A DNA stretch of 53,689 bases, from NCBI GenBank assembly GCA_900317885.1, contig ONIM01000010.1:1-53689 (forward strand). The letters run 5' to 3'. Under the pieces are notes generated by a model. The model made no database searches. It saw only the letters and a program-made list of their open reading frames with translations, and was not told the DNA's origin. Position 1 is the stretch's first letter; the number at the start of each line of letters is the position of its first letter. The translations under genes were made by a program, and so were the position numbers. This DNA is from an uncultured Bacteroidales bacterium. GTDB taxonomy: Bacteria; Bacteroidota; Bacteroidia; Bacteroidales; Paludibacteraceae. Of the stretch, positions 41,911 to 49,649 are shown piece after piece.

Positions 41911-41941
41911 CAAAGGTACTACTTTTTTTTGAAATATGCAA
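41911..41941 (-). promoter_or_regulatory. Promoter of tRNA-Cys
   Basis: Minus-strand TTGC (41938-41941), 19 bp, TACCTTTG (41911-41918). Confidence 0.8.
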
Positions 41942-41970
41942 ATATTTGCAGTATTTTCTGTGATTTTTTG

Positions 41971-42855
41971 TTAAAAAAGGCACAAATCGGCGTCAGAGAT
42001 GGTTCCTTTGGGTCTTTTTTTGCCCCGAGAAGCAGGAAGCGGGGATGTCGCTACCGGTGTTTCCGCTGTAGGTTTGAAGGGCGAGGTATAGCGACCCAAA
42101 AACGGGTTGATGATGTCGCGCGTCTGGTCGTCGGTCCATTTGCATTTATCGACAATCCACTCCAGATAACTGCGGTCGATGCGCATCATCGATTCGAGCG
42201 ACTCGCCTTTGTGGGCACCCTGGGTGAGGTAGAAATAGTCGCCTTTTTTCGTAAGCCATCGGTCAAAACAGATGAAGGAGAACTCGTCTCGTTGGGCCCA
42301 CTGCCAACCGTGTGCGGCTACTTGTGCCTTGAAGACCTCGATAGTTGCCATGACGTCGTCGAGGGAGTTATGGGCTCCTTCGAAGGGATGACCGTAGTAG
42401 CGGGTGTACGCGGCGGTGAGGTTATTATGCACTTTCTCTCCGTTCTCATCGACCATGCCGGCGGTATGAATACGCTCCAGCAGGAGGGCATCGTACCAAG
42501 TCCGTCCTTCGAACGCGAAGGAGAGCCCGAGGCGCGCGAGGTTATAATGGAGGATCGGCGCATCGTAGCCGTTGCCGTTATAGGAGAGGAAGTCGCAACC
42601 ATCGGTGAAGGCGATGAGGTCGTCATAGACAGAACGAAGCGAGACACCGTTCTCCAACAAGAAGGGTTTGGATATATGATGCACCGCCTCGGCTTCCGCA
42701 GGGATGGTGAACTCTCCTTCGGGGAGAATATACCAATCGCGGGTGTCGATCACATGCCAATCGGCGGTATCAATTTTCACGAGAGAGAGCTGGATAATAT
42801 GCTCTTTCTGCACATCGAGGCCGGTGGTCTCTGTATCAAAACAAACGAGGGTCAT
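41971..42855 (-). CDS. DEDDh 3'-5' exonuclease (DnaQ/RNase T-like)
   Basis: 294 residues. Exonuclease motifs: CFDTETTG (Asp7, Glu9), SYNGNGYDAPIL (Asp near 97) and GAHNSLDDVMA (His and Asp near 162-166). A C-terminal extension of about 100 residues follows, with a Pro/Ser-rich low-complexity part (TPVATSPLPASRGKK). Similar Bacteroidota proteins are annotated as exonuclease or DNA polymerase III epsilon-like. It lies after rlmI on the same strand. Confidence 0.85.
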   Translation of the reverse strand: MTLVCFDTETTGLDVQKEHIIQLSLVKIDTADWHVIDTRDWYILPEGEFTIPAEAEAVHHISKPFLLENGVSLRSVYDDLIAFTDGCDFLSYNGNGYDAPILHYNLARLGLSFAFEGRTWYDALLLERIHTAGMVDENGEKVHNNLTAAYTRYYGHPFEGAHNSLDDVMATIEVFKAQVAAHGWQWAQRDEFSFICFDRWLTKKGDYFYLTQGAHKGESLESMMRIDRSYLEWIVDKCKWTDDQTRDIINPFLGRYTSPFKPTAETPVATSPLPASRGKKRPKGTISDADLCLF

Positions 42856-42859
42856 TGGG

Positions 42860-42887
42860 GATTTATGATTTAGGATTTATGATTTAT
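42860..42887. repeat. Heptamer array between rlmI and the exonuclease
   Basis: GATTTAT, GATTTAG, GATTTAT, GATTTAT in exact register. It runs from 4 bases upstream of the exonuclease start codon into the rlmI stop codon (TAA within the last unit). Confidence 0.85.
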
Positions 42888-44128
42888 TCCACGTAGAGGA
42901 CGAGGCCTTTGAGGTATTCGCCTTCGGGGTGGTAGATGTTTATAGGGTGATCTTGGGGTTGATGCAGCTGGTGGAGGATGCGCACGGAGCGTCCCACTTG
43001 CGCTGCCGCAGAGAAGACGGCGAGCCGGAAAGCCTCTTTGTCCACCGCCTGGGAGCAGGAGAAGGTGAAGAGGATGCCGCCGGGTCGGATCATCTCAATC
43101 GCCTTGGCGTTAATGCGCTGGTAGCCGCGAAGGGCATTCTTCACCGCATCGCGGTGTTTGGCAAAAGCCGGAGGATCGAGGATGATCAGATCGTACGTTT
43201 TTCCTGCTGATTTTTGTGCGCTGAGATACTCGAAGGCGTCCGCTGCGACGGCAGTATGGTTCTTGGCCTTCGGGAAGTTCTTCGCCACATTGATATTGAC
43301 GAGGTCTATCGCTTTCTGGCTGACATCAACGGAGTCCACGGTTTTGGCGCCACCACGAAGGGCATATAGGGAGAAGCCGCCGGTGTAGCAGAACATATTC
43401 AGGACATCTTTGTCTTTCGCGTAGCGCTCGACGAGTGCACGGTTCTCGCGCTGGTCGATGAAGAAGCCCGTTTTCTGGCCCTGTAGCCAATCGATGCGGA
43501 ACGAGAGCCCGTTTTCGATGGACCAGAACTCGTCCGCCCCTTCCTGTCCTTCCCCTAAAGGGGCAGGAAATTGGTAATCAGAGATTAAATAGCCTATCTT
43601 ATCGCCTTCTATGGGTGCCTTGAAAGGCAGGGTATCGTCGGATTTGTAGTAGATATTCTTGACCTGCGGTACGGTCTCGAGGATGGCGTCGGCTATCTCT
43701 TTTCGGCAGACATGCATGCCGACGGAGTGCGCCTGAACGACCGCGGTGTCGGCGTAGATATCGACGATGAGTCCGGGGAGATTATCTCCTTCACCATGGA
43801 CAAGGCGGAAAGTGTTATTGTCCTTTCTTACCAAGCCCAAAGACTCGCGTACCTTATAGGCAGCGTGGATACGGGAGTGCCAGAAGTCTGCGGGGAGGGA
43901 TTCCACTCCGAACGCCAAGATGCGCACGGCGATGGAGCCGACTTGCCAGTGACCGACGCCCAGGGGTGTGTTAGCGGAAGAGAAGACCGAGACGAGTTCG
44001 CCTTCTTCGGGTGCATCGCCTTTATGCTTGGCATCCAAGACGACGCGGGCTATCGCTCCTGAGAAGACCCAGGGGTGAAAACGAAGGAGGGATTCTTCTT
44101 TATGGGGCTTTAAGATGACGGTAGTCAT
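42884..44128 (-). CDS. rlmI: 23S rRNA (cytosine(1962)-C(5))-methyltransferase RlmI
   Basis: 414 residues: N-terminal PUA domain (HPWVFSGAIARV), a central EEHEE-like domain, and a Rossmann methyltransferase with VLNMFCYTGGFSLYA, the motif LILDPPAFAKHR and the catalytic Cys in FTFSCSQ. It methylates 23S rRNA. A G/C-rich micro-repeat at 43531-43574 encodes the insert FPAPLGEGQEGADE between SDYQ and the conserved FWSIENGLSF. Confidence 0.92.
   Translation of the reverse strand: MTTVILKPHKEESLLRFHPWVFSGAIARVVLDAKHKGDAPEEGELVSVFSSANTPLGVGHWQVGSIAVRILAFGVESLPADFWHSRIHAAYKVRESLGLVRKDNNTFRLVHGEGDNLPGLIVDIYADTAVVQAHSVGMHVCRKEIADAILETVPQVKNIYYKSDDTLPFKAPIEGDKIGYLISDYQFPAPLGEGQEGADEFWSIENGLSFRIDWLQGQKTGFFIDQRENRALVERYAKDKDVLNMFCYTGGFSLYALRGGAKTVDSVDVSQKAIDLVNINVAKNFPKAKNHTAVAADAFEYLSAQKSAGKTYDLIILDPPAFAKHRDAVKNALRGYQRINAKAIEMIRPGGILFTFSCSQAVDKEAFRLAVFSAAAQVGRSVRILHQLHQPQDHPINIYHPEGEYLKGLVLYVE
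43531..43574. repeat. G/C-rich quasi-palindrome inside rlmI
   Basis: CCCCTAAAGGGG core with a flanking CCCCTTCCTGTCC block. It is related in form to the murF/murI element, with similar G runs on one side. Confidence 0.65.
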
Positions 44129-44141
44129 TTTTAATTACGAA

Positions 44142-44633
44142 TTATTCAACGCCGTGGGTTAGTTCGTGGTAGGTATGGAGCGAGAGATTATCGCTGACAT
44201 ACTTGAGGCTATGGAGACGGGTAAAACCGAGGGCGGCGATAAACGCCAGCTCCATATCGAAGACGCAGTCTTTGTAGTCGGAAGCGAGGACAAAATCCGT
44301 GTTCGTGTAGCAGATTGCCCGGCGGCAGTTGGAGAGCGGAGACTGGAGATTCGGGATTTTGAGTTCCGGCTCGGGGTAGGTCACGTTAGGGTGATTGAGA
44401 CGCACCTCGGAGACCTCTACCCAGGTACCGATATCAAAATTCGCGCTGCCGGCGTAACCGATGTTATAGAGCTCTGCATCGCGATCGAGGGACTGCAGAG
44501 AGCGGATGATATTGATGGCTCCGACGCCCGTGAAGATGACCTCTGCGTCCGGGAGGTCCAGACCGAGTTGTTCGCGGGCTTTGGAGAGCAATTCGCGCTC
44601 ACCTTCCTCCGCCATAATGATATATTTTGCCAT
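44142..44633 (-). CDS. Nucleoside phosphorylase-like protein (PNP/MTAN fold)
   Basis: The start at 44633 (MAKYIIMAEEGERELLSKAR) gives 163 residues, shorter than full MTA/SAH nucleosidases (about 230). Present are VIFTGVGAINIIRSL, the YNIGYAGSANF core and CVFDMELAFIAA near 130, with Asp/Glu that bind the nucleoside ribose in relatives. It is likely a compact nucleosidase as seen in other Bacteroidota. A heptamer array encodes the insert IPNLQSPLSNC near residue 95. Confidence 0.78.
   Translation of the reverse strand: MAKYIIMAEEGERELLSKAREQLGLDLPDAEVIFTGVGAINIIRSLQSLDRDAELYNIGYAGSANFDIGTWVEVSEVRLNHPNVTYPEPELKIPNLQSPLSNCRRAICYTNTDFVLASDYKDCVFDMELAFIAALGFTRLHSLKYVSDNLSLHTYHELTHGVE
44330..44357. 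repeat. Heptamer array inside the nucleosidase-like gene
   Basis: TGGAGAG, CGGAGAC, TGGAGAT, TCGGGAT in register, encoding IPNLQSPLSN on the minus strand. Confidence 0.7.
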
Positions 44634-44652
44634 AGTTTTCAGAATTTGGGTG

Positions 44653-44683
44653 CAAAGGTACAAAAAAAATCTCACATACGCAA
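44653..44683 (-). promoter_or_regulatory. Terminator-embedded promoter of the nucleosidase-like gene
   Basis: Minus-strand TTGC (44680-44683), 19 bp, TACCTTTG (44653-44660). The hairpin AAAAATCTCA/TGAGATTTTT (44664-44701) terminates tRNA-fMet and carries the -33 box in its loop. Confidence 0.82.
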
Positions 44684-44705
44684 GTGTACATGAGATTTTT
44701 TCTTG

Positions 44706-44777
<72 letters not shown>

Positions 44778-44807
44778 ATATAACACCACTTTTCTCAAAT
44801 GGGACTG

Positions 44808-44838
44808 CAAAATTACTGCTTTTTTTTGATATATGCAA
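44808..44838 (-). promoter_or_regulatory. Promoter of tRNA-fMet
   Basis: Minus-strand TTGC (44835-44838), 19 bp, TAATTTTG (44808-44815). Confidence 0.8.
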
Positions 44839-44855
44839 ATTTTTTTATGTTTTTT

Positions 44856-44886
44856 TTGCATATATACCGATTTTTTTGTAATTTTG
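44856..44886 (+). promoter_or_regulatory. Promoter of the EEP nuclease gene
   Basis: TTGC (44856-44859), 19 bp, TAATTTTG (44879-44886). Confidence 0.8.
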
Positions 44887-44906
44887 CGCCATAAAAGACA
44901 TTTCTT

Positions 44907-46178
44907 ATGCGAAAATTGCTAATTCTCGTTAGTTTTTTGGCCCTCACGGCGCAAGCGTTAGAGCGGGTGTCGTTGGCAGAGCTTCAAGGACGCTGGAGTA
45001 CATATCAAAACCAAGTAGTGGAGATCACGGACGAGTTGGTGGTCTGCGGAAGTTATTATGACTCGCTCGTGTTGGCAGAGGAGCGGTTGTTTTGTCCGGA
45101 GGAGCGCGGAGTGGGTCTGGCGGACGGGGACAGCACGGCATATTTGATGATAGAGAAAGCGAATAAAGCGAAGAGTATCGTCGTTCACTGCCGAAACGCG
45201 TATTACAAAGTGCGCACGGGGGATAAGATCCGGCGGTTACGCGCCCGGGTGACGAGCGAAAGGCATTTGCTAACGGGTAAGACCTTGGGTACACGACATC
45301 AGCCCAAAGACCGTCTGGCGGGTCCAAAGAAAGGCGAGTTGCGGATTGTGGGCGCGAATGTGGAGAATTATTTCGCAGACTTAGGCGGCTACGCGACGAA
45401 GCGTACTACCCCAGCCCAGCAGGCAGTGAAGACGCAGAAAGTAGTAAAGGCGATGAAGAAGATGAAGGCAGATATCTATGCGTTATGCGAGATACAGGTA
45501 GGGAAGAAAGCGCCGGAGATGTTACTCAGGGCTCTGAACAAAAGGAAAGAGAGATACGGGTACATCACTATGCCGCAAGGGGACAAGGACCGAATCGGCG
45601 GATGTATTATTTACAATAAGGAGCGCGTACGCACGTACGGAGAACCGATGTCGGCTTACAGGGACAGCGCGAGTCATTATTACGGGCGGATGTTCGCCGT
45701 GGGGTTTGAAGAGAAGAAGAGCGGAGAAAGGCTGATTGTAAGCGTGAACCATTTCAAGTCCAAGCGACCGGGGAGAAATCAGTACGACACGAACGCAAGG
45801 AGGATGCAGAATACGGATTCGTTATTAGCGATGCTACCGAGAGCAAAAGAGACGTTCGGAGATGAGGATATACTGCTATTAGGCGACTATAATTGCTACA
45901 CGCAGGAACAACCGATTCAGACAATTGTCCGCGCGGGATATCAGGAGTTGCTGCCGATAGGCGGAGAGGGAGACTACTCGTACAGTTTCCGAAGCGAGGT
46001 AGGATATCTGGACCGCTGTTTCGGCAGTCCGAGTATGGCAGGACAGGTAGTGAAAGTACGGCCGTGGCACGTCAATTGCGACTGGTACTACTCGCACGGG
46101 GCGTACAAGATGAAGGACAAGAGCGCGCACCGCTACGCGGATCATGAGCCAATCATAGTTGATATCAAATTAAAATAA
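44907..46178 (+). CDS. Secreted endonuclease/exonuclease/phosphatase-family protein with N-terminal OB-like domain
   Basis: A short signal peptide (MRKLLILVSFLALTAQA) is followed by an OB-like domain (WSTYQNQVVEITDELVVCG to about residue 135). An EEP catalytic domain follows: GANVENYFAD, ALCEIQVGKKAPE, IVSVNHFKSKRPGRNQYD, LLLGDYNCYTQEQPI and YADHEPIIVDIK at the end. This is the layout of extracellular nucleases related to ExeM/NucH. A role in DNA scavenging is inference from family. Convergent with tRNA-Arg over a shared terminator. Confidence 0.87.
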   Translation: MRKLLILVSFLALTAQALERVSLAELQGRWSTYQNQVVEITDELVVCGSYYDSLVLAEERLFCPEERGVGLADGDSTAYLMIEKANKAKSIVVHCRNAYYKVRTGDKIRRLRARVTSERHLLTGKTLGTRHQPKDRLAGPKKGELRIVGANVENYFADLGGYATKRTTPAQQAVKTQKVVKAMKKMKADIYALCEIQVGKKAPEMLLRALNKRKERYGYITMPQGDKDRIGGCIIYNKERVRTYGEPMSAYRDSASHYYGRMFAVGFEEKKSGERLIVSVNHFKSKRPGRNQYDTNARRMQNTDSLLAMLPRAKETFGDEDILLLGDYNCYTQEQPIQTIVRAGYQELLPIGGEGDYSYSFRSEVGYLDRCFGSPSMAGQVVKVRPWHVNCDWYYSHGAYKMKDKSAHRYADHEPIIVDIKLK

Positions 46179-46208
46179 CAAAAGGCAGCCAGGCTTGGCT
46201 GCCTTTTG
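46179..46208. terminator. Bidirectional terminator
   Basis: CAAAAGGCAGCC (46179-46190), 6-base loop, GGCTGCCTTTTG (46197-46208). It serves the EEP nuclease on the plus strand and, with U-rich flanks, tRNA-Arg on the minus strand, whose 3' end is the next base. Confidence 0.88.
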
Positions 46209-46282
46209 TGACCCCGCTGGGGCTCAAACCCAGAACCTTCAGAACCGGAATCTGACACTCTATTCAATTGAGCTACGGGGCC
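46209..46282 (-). tRNA. tRNA-Arg(CCG)
   Basis: 74 bases; acceptor GGCCCCG/CGGGGTC, discriminator A, anticodon loop TTCCGGT (anticodon CCG), T loop TTTGAGC. CCA is not encoded. No promoter of its own is seen; it lies 30 bases after yugP on the same strand and is probably the last member of the tmRNA unit. Confidence 0.94.
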
Positions 46283-46283
46283 G

Positions 46284-46300
46284 CGGGATGTATATCCCGA
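46284..46300. repeat. Single GCGGGAT hairpin unit
   Basis: GCGGGATGTATATCCCG, related to the tandem units at 33327-33411. It lies between yugP and tRNA-Arg and could help processing. Confidence 0.5.
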
Positions 46301-46312
46301 GTTTGTTTTTAA

Positions 46313-47005
46313 TTATCTACGGTTTCCTCCCATAAAGATGAGGATGTAGTACACCAGTGTAGCGAGGGACGAGAGGGCAGCTACGACGTATGTGTAGGCT
46401 GCGCTATGGAGTGCGTCGGACGCCATTTCGGTGGTGGAGTTATCGGTGATACCTGCTTCTCTAAGCCAGTTCACTGCACGCTGGCTGGCGTTCACCTCCA
46501 CAGGAAGGGTGATCAGGGAGAAGAGGGTTAGCATCGCATAAAGGATGATGCCGAGCAGCATGAGTACTTGTCCGGGACCGGAACCAAGCAGGAGGAGTCC
46601 GGCAAGGATGATCCAAGTGACCCATTTGCTGGAGAACGACACCACGGGAACGAGGGCTGAACGTAGTCCGAGGGGTCCGTACGCCGTAGCGTGTTGCACC
46701 GCGTGTCCGCACTCGTGTGCAGCTACTGCGGCTGCCGCCACGTTCGCTCCGTGATAAACATCCTCGGAGAGGTTGACGGTCTTGGACGCAGGATTATAAT
46801 GATCAGTCAACTGGCCTTTGATGCAAGTGATCTTGACATCAAAGATGCCATGATCGTGCAGCATTTTCTCCGCCACCTCTCTTCCGGTCATGCGGAGGGG
46901 TTCCTGCGAGTAGCGCTTGAACTTCCGCTCCAAGGAAGCGGAGACAAGCCAGCTCGCCAGGGCGATGCCGATGAATAGAATCCAATATATTGCTGTAGGT
47001 GTCAT
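46313..47005 (-). CDS. Zinc metallopeptidase, YugP family
   Basis: 230 residues: N-terminal membrane helix, a DHYNPASKTVNLSEDVYHG block, the zinc motif AAHECGHAVQH near residue 97, then two central and one C-terminal membrane helices and a conserved VEVNASQRAVNWL stretch. YugP proteins are inner-membrane zinc peptidases of unknown substrate. Its ATG overlaps the Fur-like gene's stop (ATGA). Confidence 0.9.
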   Translation of the reverse strand: MTPTAIYWILFIGIALASWLVSASLERKFKRYSQEPLRMTGREVAEKMLHDHGIFDVKITCIKGQLTDHYNPASKTVNLSEDVYHGANVAAAAVAAHECGHAVQHATAYGPLGLRSALVPVVSFSSKWVTWIILAGLLLLGSGPGQVLMLLGIILYAMLTLFSLITLPVEVNASQRAVNWLREAGITDNSTTEMASDALHSAAYTYVVAALSSLATLVYYILIFMGGNRR

Positions 47006-47472
47006 TCCTTATTATTTTTCAGTGTTTTCTTGCGGCATATCTTACATTCGCCATAGACGAAGAGCGAAAAATGCTGCATATTCAAGTTCGAGTACTTACG
47101 GTCCTGAATGAGCGTAGTAATCGCTTTGTCGGTAAAATTAGTAACCCGTCCGCATTTCTGGCAGATTATCTGCATCCTGTTGGCGCTACCGGTAATGAGT
47201 TCGTACTCGGCTGCATTCTTCCCCATCTGTCTTTCAAAAGCCACCAAGATATTTGCGTCCACGAAGGTCTCTAATGAGTTATAGATCGTCCCGACGGATA
47301 TCCGGTCTGCTTCGCAGGCTTTGAGCAACTGATCCGCCGTAAAAGGCTGGGGCAACTGACAAATCTGCGTCAAGACCATGTTTCGCACCTTAGAGGGTCG
47401 CTTCTCATTCTCCCGCAAATAGCGTGCCAATTTCTCCTGCGCGAGGTTATATGCCCGTGCAATCTTCTGCAT
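47002..47472 (-). CDS. Fur-family transcriptional regulator
   Basis: 156 residues: N-terminal winged helix (FTADQLLKACEADRISVGTIYNSLETFV) and a C-terminal dimerisation domain with two zinc-type CxxC pairs (CQKCGR and CKICRK). The usual HHDH metal ligands of iron-sensing Fur are not evident after LITGSANRMQI, so the sensed signal is unclear (PerR-, Zur- or other-like). It lies 3 bases after the GNAT gene. Confidence 0.85.
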   Translation of the reverse strand: MQKIARAYNLAQEKLARYLRENEKRPSKVRNMVLTQICQLPQPFTADQLLKACEADRISVGTIYNSLETFVDANILVAFERQMGKNAAEYELITGSANRMQIICQKCGRVTNFTDKAITTLIQDRKYSNLNMQHFSLFVYGECKICRKKTLKNNKE

Positions 47473-47475
47473 AAA

Positions 47476-48609
47476 TCAGTCAATCGTCTTGATATACGCT
47501 CTGCGGCGTTTATGCTGCTTATGGTCGAACTGAGTAAAGTTCGCAATATTCTTGGTATTGGTTTCCAAGATCGAGGTCGTCTCAAGGCGTTTCATTCCGT
47601 ATTTCGCCATCAGAGGGATCTGGTCCTGGAAGAACAGAGCGTTAACTCCGGTATTCTGGTAATCGGGTCTCACGGCGATGAGGAGGAGATTGAACGTATC
47701 AATCTGCTTTGCTTTAAGCGCCTTGAGAATATGATACCAGCCAAACGGGAAGAGTTTGCCTCCACATTTGCGCAGCGCGTTGGAGATATCCGGCATGCCG
47801 AGTCCGACTCCGACAATCTCATCCTTCTCATTCACCACGATAGTAACGAAGTCGAAGTTGAGAATCGGGAAATACATGTTCTTATAGTAGTTCTTCTGGG
47901 CGATGGTCATGGGCTGGAAGTTATAGAGCTTCTGGTATGCCTCATCAATCACGTCCATGTACTCAATGCCATACTTACGAACGAGTTCGCGGGAGTTCTT
48001 GACTTTATCCACGCGCACGTGCGAGCGTTCCTTAACTATATTAGCGATTCGGTCGAGTCTCTCGGGGACGGTCTTCGGCGGATAGACCTGAATCTCGATC
48101 CAGTCTGCCTCTTTAGTCAACCCGTACGCCTCAAAATGGCGGACATAATAGGGGTAGTTATAGAGGGAAGCCATGGGCGCGAGGTATTCGTATCCCTCGA
48201 GGAGCAAGCCCTCATGGTCGAAGTCGGTAAAGCCTACAGGTCCGTTGATGGCATCCATGCCACGCTCTTTACCCCACGCAGCGACGGTATCGAGGAGAGC
48301 TTTAGAGACCTCGAGGTCGTCAATAAAGTCGAACCATCCGAAGCGCGCGTGCTTAAAGCCCCATTTCTCGTTAGCCTTGCGATTGATGATTCCTGCGATG
48401 CGTCCGACGGGTTTGTTATCGCGGTACGCCATCCATAGCTGGTACTCGCTGACCTCCAGCGCAGGATTGTGCTTAGGGTCGAAGCAATTCATCTCATCGA
48501 AGAAGAGGGGCGGGCAGTAGTACGGGCAATCGGCATACAAATCGTTAGCGAACTGAATAAACTTCTTCAGTTCGCATTTCGTACCTATTTTCCGTATTTC
48601 CAAAGCCAT
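47476..48609 (-). CDS. GNAT-like acyltransferase family protein
   Basis: The start at 48609 (MALEIRKIGTKCELKKFIQF) gives 377 residues, matching a conserved Bacteroidota family annotated as N-acetyltransferase. Marks include PYYCPPLFFDEMNCFDP, INGPVGFTDFDHEGLL near 140, YNYPYYVRHFEAYG, and LLLIAVRPDYQNTGVNALFF near 325, which resembles the acetyl-CoA loop. The substrate is unknown. Its ATG is five bases after the 3' end of tRNA-Ala, so RNase cleavage of the tRNA would leave an almost leaderless mRNA. Confidence 0.85.
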   Translation of the reverse strand: MALEIRKIGTKCELKKFIQFANDLYADCPYYCPPLFFDEMNCFDPKHNPALEVSEYQLWMAYRDNKPVGRIAGIINRKANEKWGFKHARFGWFDFIDDLEVSKALLDTVAAWGKERGMDAINGPVGFTDFDHEGLLLEGYEYLAPMASLYNYPYYVRHFEAYGLTKEADWIEIQVYPPKTVPERLDRIANIVKERSHVRVDKVKNSRELVRKYGIEYMDVIDEAYQKLYNFQPMTIAQKNYYKNMYFPILNFDFVTIVVNEKDEIVGVGLGMPDISNALRKCGGKLFPFGWYHILKALKAKQIDTFNLLLIAVRPDYQNTGVNALFFQDQIPLMAKYGMKRLETTSILETNTKNIANFTQFDHKQHKRRRAYIKTID

Positions 48610-48613
48610 TTTG

Positions 48614-48686
48614 TGGAGCATAGGGGAGTCGAACCCCTGACCTCAACATTGCGAACGTTGCGCTCTACCAACTGAGCTAATACCCC
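48614..48686 (-). tRNA. tRNA-Ala(CGC)
   Basis: 73 bases; acceptor GGGGTAT/ATGCTCC with two G-U pairs, anticodon loop TTCGCAA (anticodon CGC), T loop TTCGACT. One base separates its 5' end from the tmRNA 3' end. Confidence 0.93.
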
Positions 48687-48687
48687 G

Positions 48688-49076
48688 TGGAGCTAACGGG
48701 AGTCGAACCCGTGTCCAAACAAGGAATACTTGTGCTTTCTACACGCTTATCTTGGCCTTGGTTTTAGTCCGGCGGCAAGACCCAAGCCACCAACCACCGG
48801 CTTATCTGCTAAAGTTTCGGCATCGCATCGCAGCCTGCGATACCTATTCTGTGAATTTCTGCGCCACTATATCCATTCAGCCCACAGACTCGGCTTGGAG
48901 TGACGTCTCGTTCAAGCGCCTTGCGCTCGAATAGGCCGATCTACTATACTTCGATCAGGCAGCGAGAGCATAAGAAGTGTTGCCAGTTATATTTCGAAGC
49001 GAGATTAACGAGCATTGCCTCATTGCTCGGCGTGCTTACACAACCATTCTACCTGCTGTCAAAACCAGATAGCCCC
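48688..49076 (-). ncRNA. ssrA: Transfer-messenger RNA (tmRNA)
   Basis: 389 bases. The 5' end GGGGCTATCTGGTTTTGACA and the 3' end TTCGACTCCCGTTAGCTCCA form the tRNA-Ala-like half (GGGGCTA/TAGCTCC). The tag reading frame (48955-48984) encodes GNTSYALAA followed by TGA, giving the (A)GNTSYALAA degradation tag on stalled proteins. The Bacteroidota ALAA ending is retained. CCA is not encoded. Confidence 0.96.
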
Positions 49077-49087
49077 GAAAAAGTGCG

Positions 49088-49118
49088 CAAAGGTACTACT
49101 TTTTTTTGATATATGCAA
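49088..49118 (-). promoter_or_regulatory. Promoter of the tmRNA unit
   Basis: Minus-strand TTGC (49115-49118), 19 bp, TACCTTTG (49088-49095); tmRNA begins at 49076. Confidence 0.82.
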
Positions 49119-49135
49119 TAAAAATTCAAAAAAAT

Positions 49136-49166
49136 TTGCGTATTTGCGAATTTTATTGTACCTTTG
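49136..49166 (+). promoter_or_regulatory. Promoter of secG
   Basis: TTGC (49136-49139), 19 bp, TACCTTTG (49159-49166). Confidence 0.8.
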
Positions 49167-49219
49167 CACCCGATTTGTACCCGGTGGGGTCGGTTTATGA
49201 AACTAAATTTTATAAACAT

Positions 49220-49543
49220 ATGTACGTATTTATTACTATTTTGATTGTAATTGCCGCGATTTTGCTTACGCTTCTGGTATTGGTACAGAACAGTAAGGGC
49301 GGCGGTTTGGCAGCCGGATTTGCAAGTGGAAACCAAGTAATGGGTGCTCCCAAGACGGCTGACTTTCTGGAGAAAGCAACGTGGACGTTGATCGCTCTGA
49401 TCGTAGTATTCAGTATTGCCGCAGTTGGCTTTGGCAAAGGTCAAGAAGAGGCACGCGAAGATCAGTCGGTAATCCAAGTAGAGCAGAGCGCTCCGGCAGC
49501 AGAAGTTCCTGCAGCTGAGGTTCCTGCAGAGGGCGCAGAGTAA
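49220..49543 (+). CDS. secG: Preprotein translocase subunit SecG
   Basis: The start at 49220 (MYVFITILIVIAAILLTLLV) gives 107 residues: two membrane helices joined by the conserved LVQNSKGGGLAAGFASGNQ loop, the SecG signature, and a C-terminal Ala/Glu/Pro tail (PAAEVPAAEVPAEG) with a duplicated AAEVP unit. It assists SecYEG export. It is alone between its promoter and a terminator. Confidence 0.93.
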   Translation: MYVFITILIVIAAILLTLLVLVQNSKGGGLAAGFASGNQVMGAPKTADFLEKATWTLIALIVVFSIAAVGFGKGQEEAREDQSVIQVEQSAPAAEVPAAEVPAEGAE

Positions 49544-49590
49544 GGAATAATGCGAAGGCATTAGGACAGAAAAGCACAAAGCTTTCTAAC

Positions 49591-49636
49591 CAACAAAAAA
49601 ATACGACTCGCGAAGTGCGAGCCGTATTTTTTGTTG
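49591..49636. terminator. Bidirectional terminator of secG and the 1307-aa gene
   Basis: CAACAAAAAAATACG.CTCGC pairs with GCGAG.CGTATTTTTTGTTG, one mismatch, around a five-base loop. Confidence 0.88.
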
Positions 49637-49649
49637 TCCCTAAGGGAGT

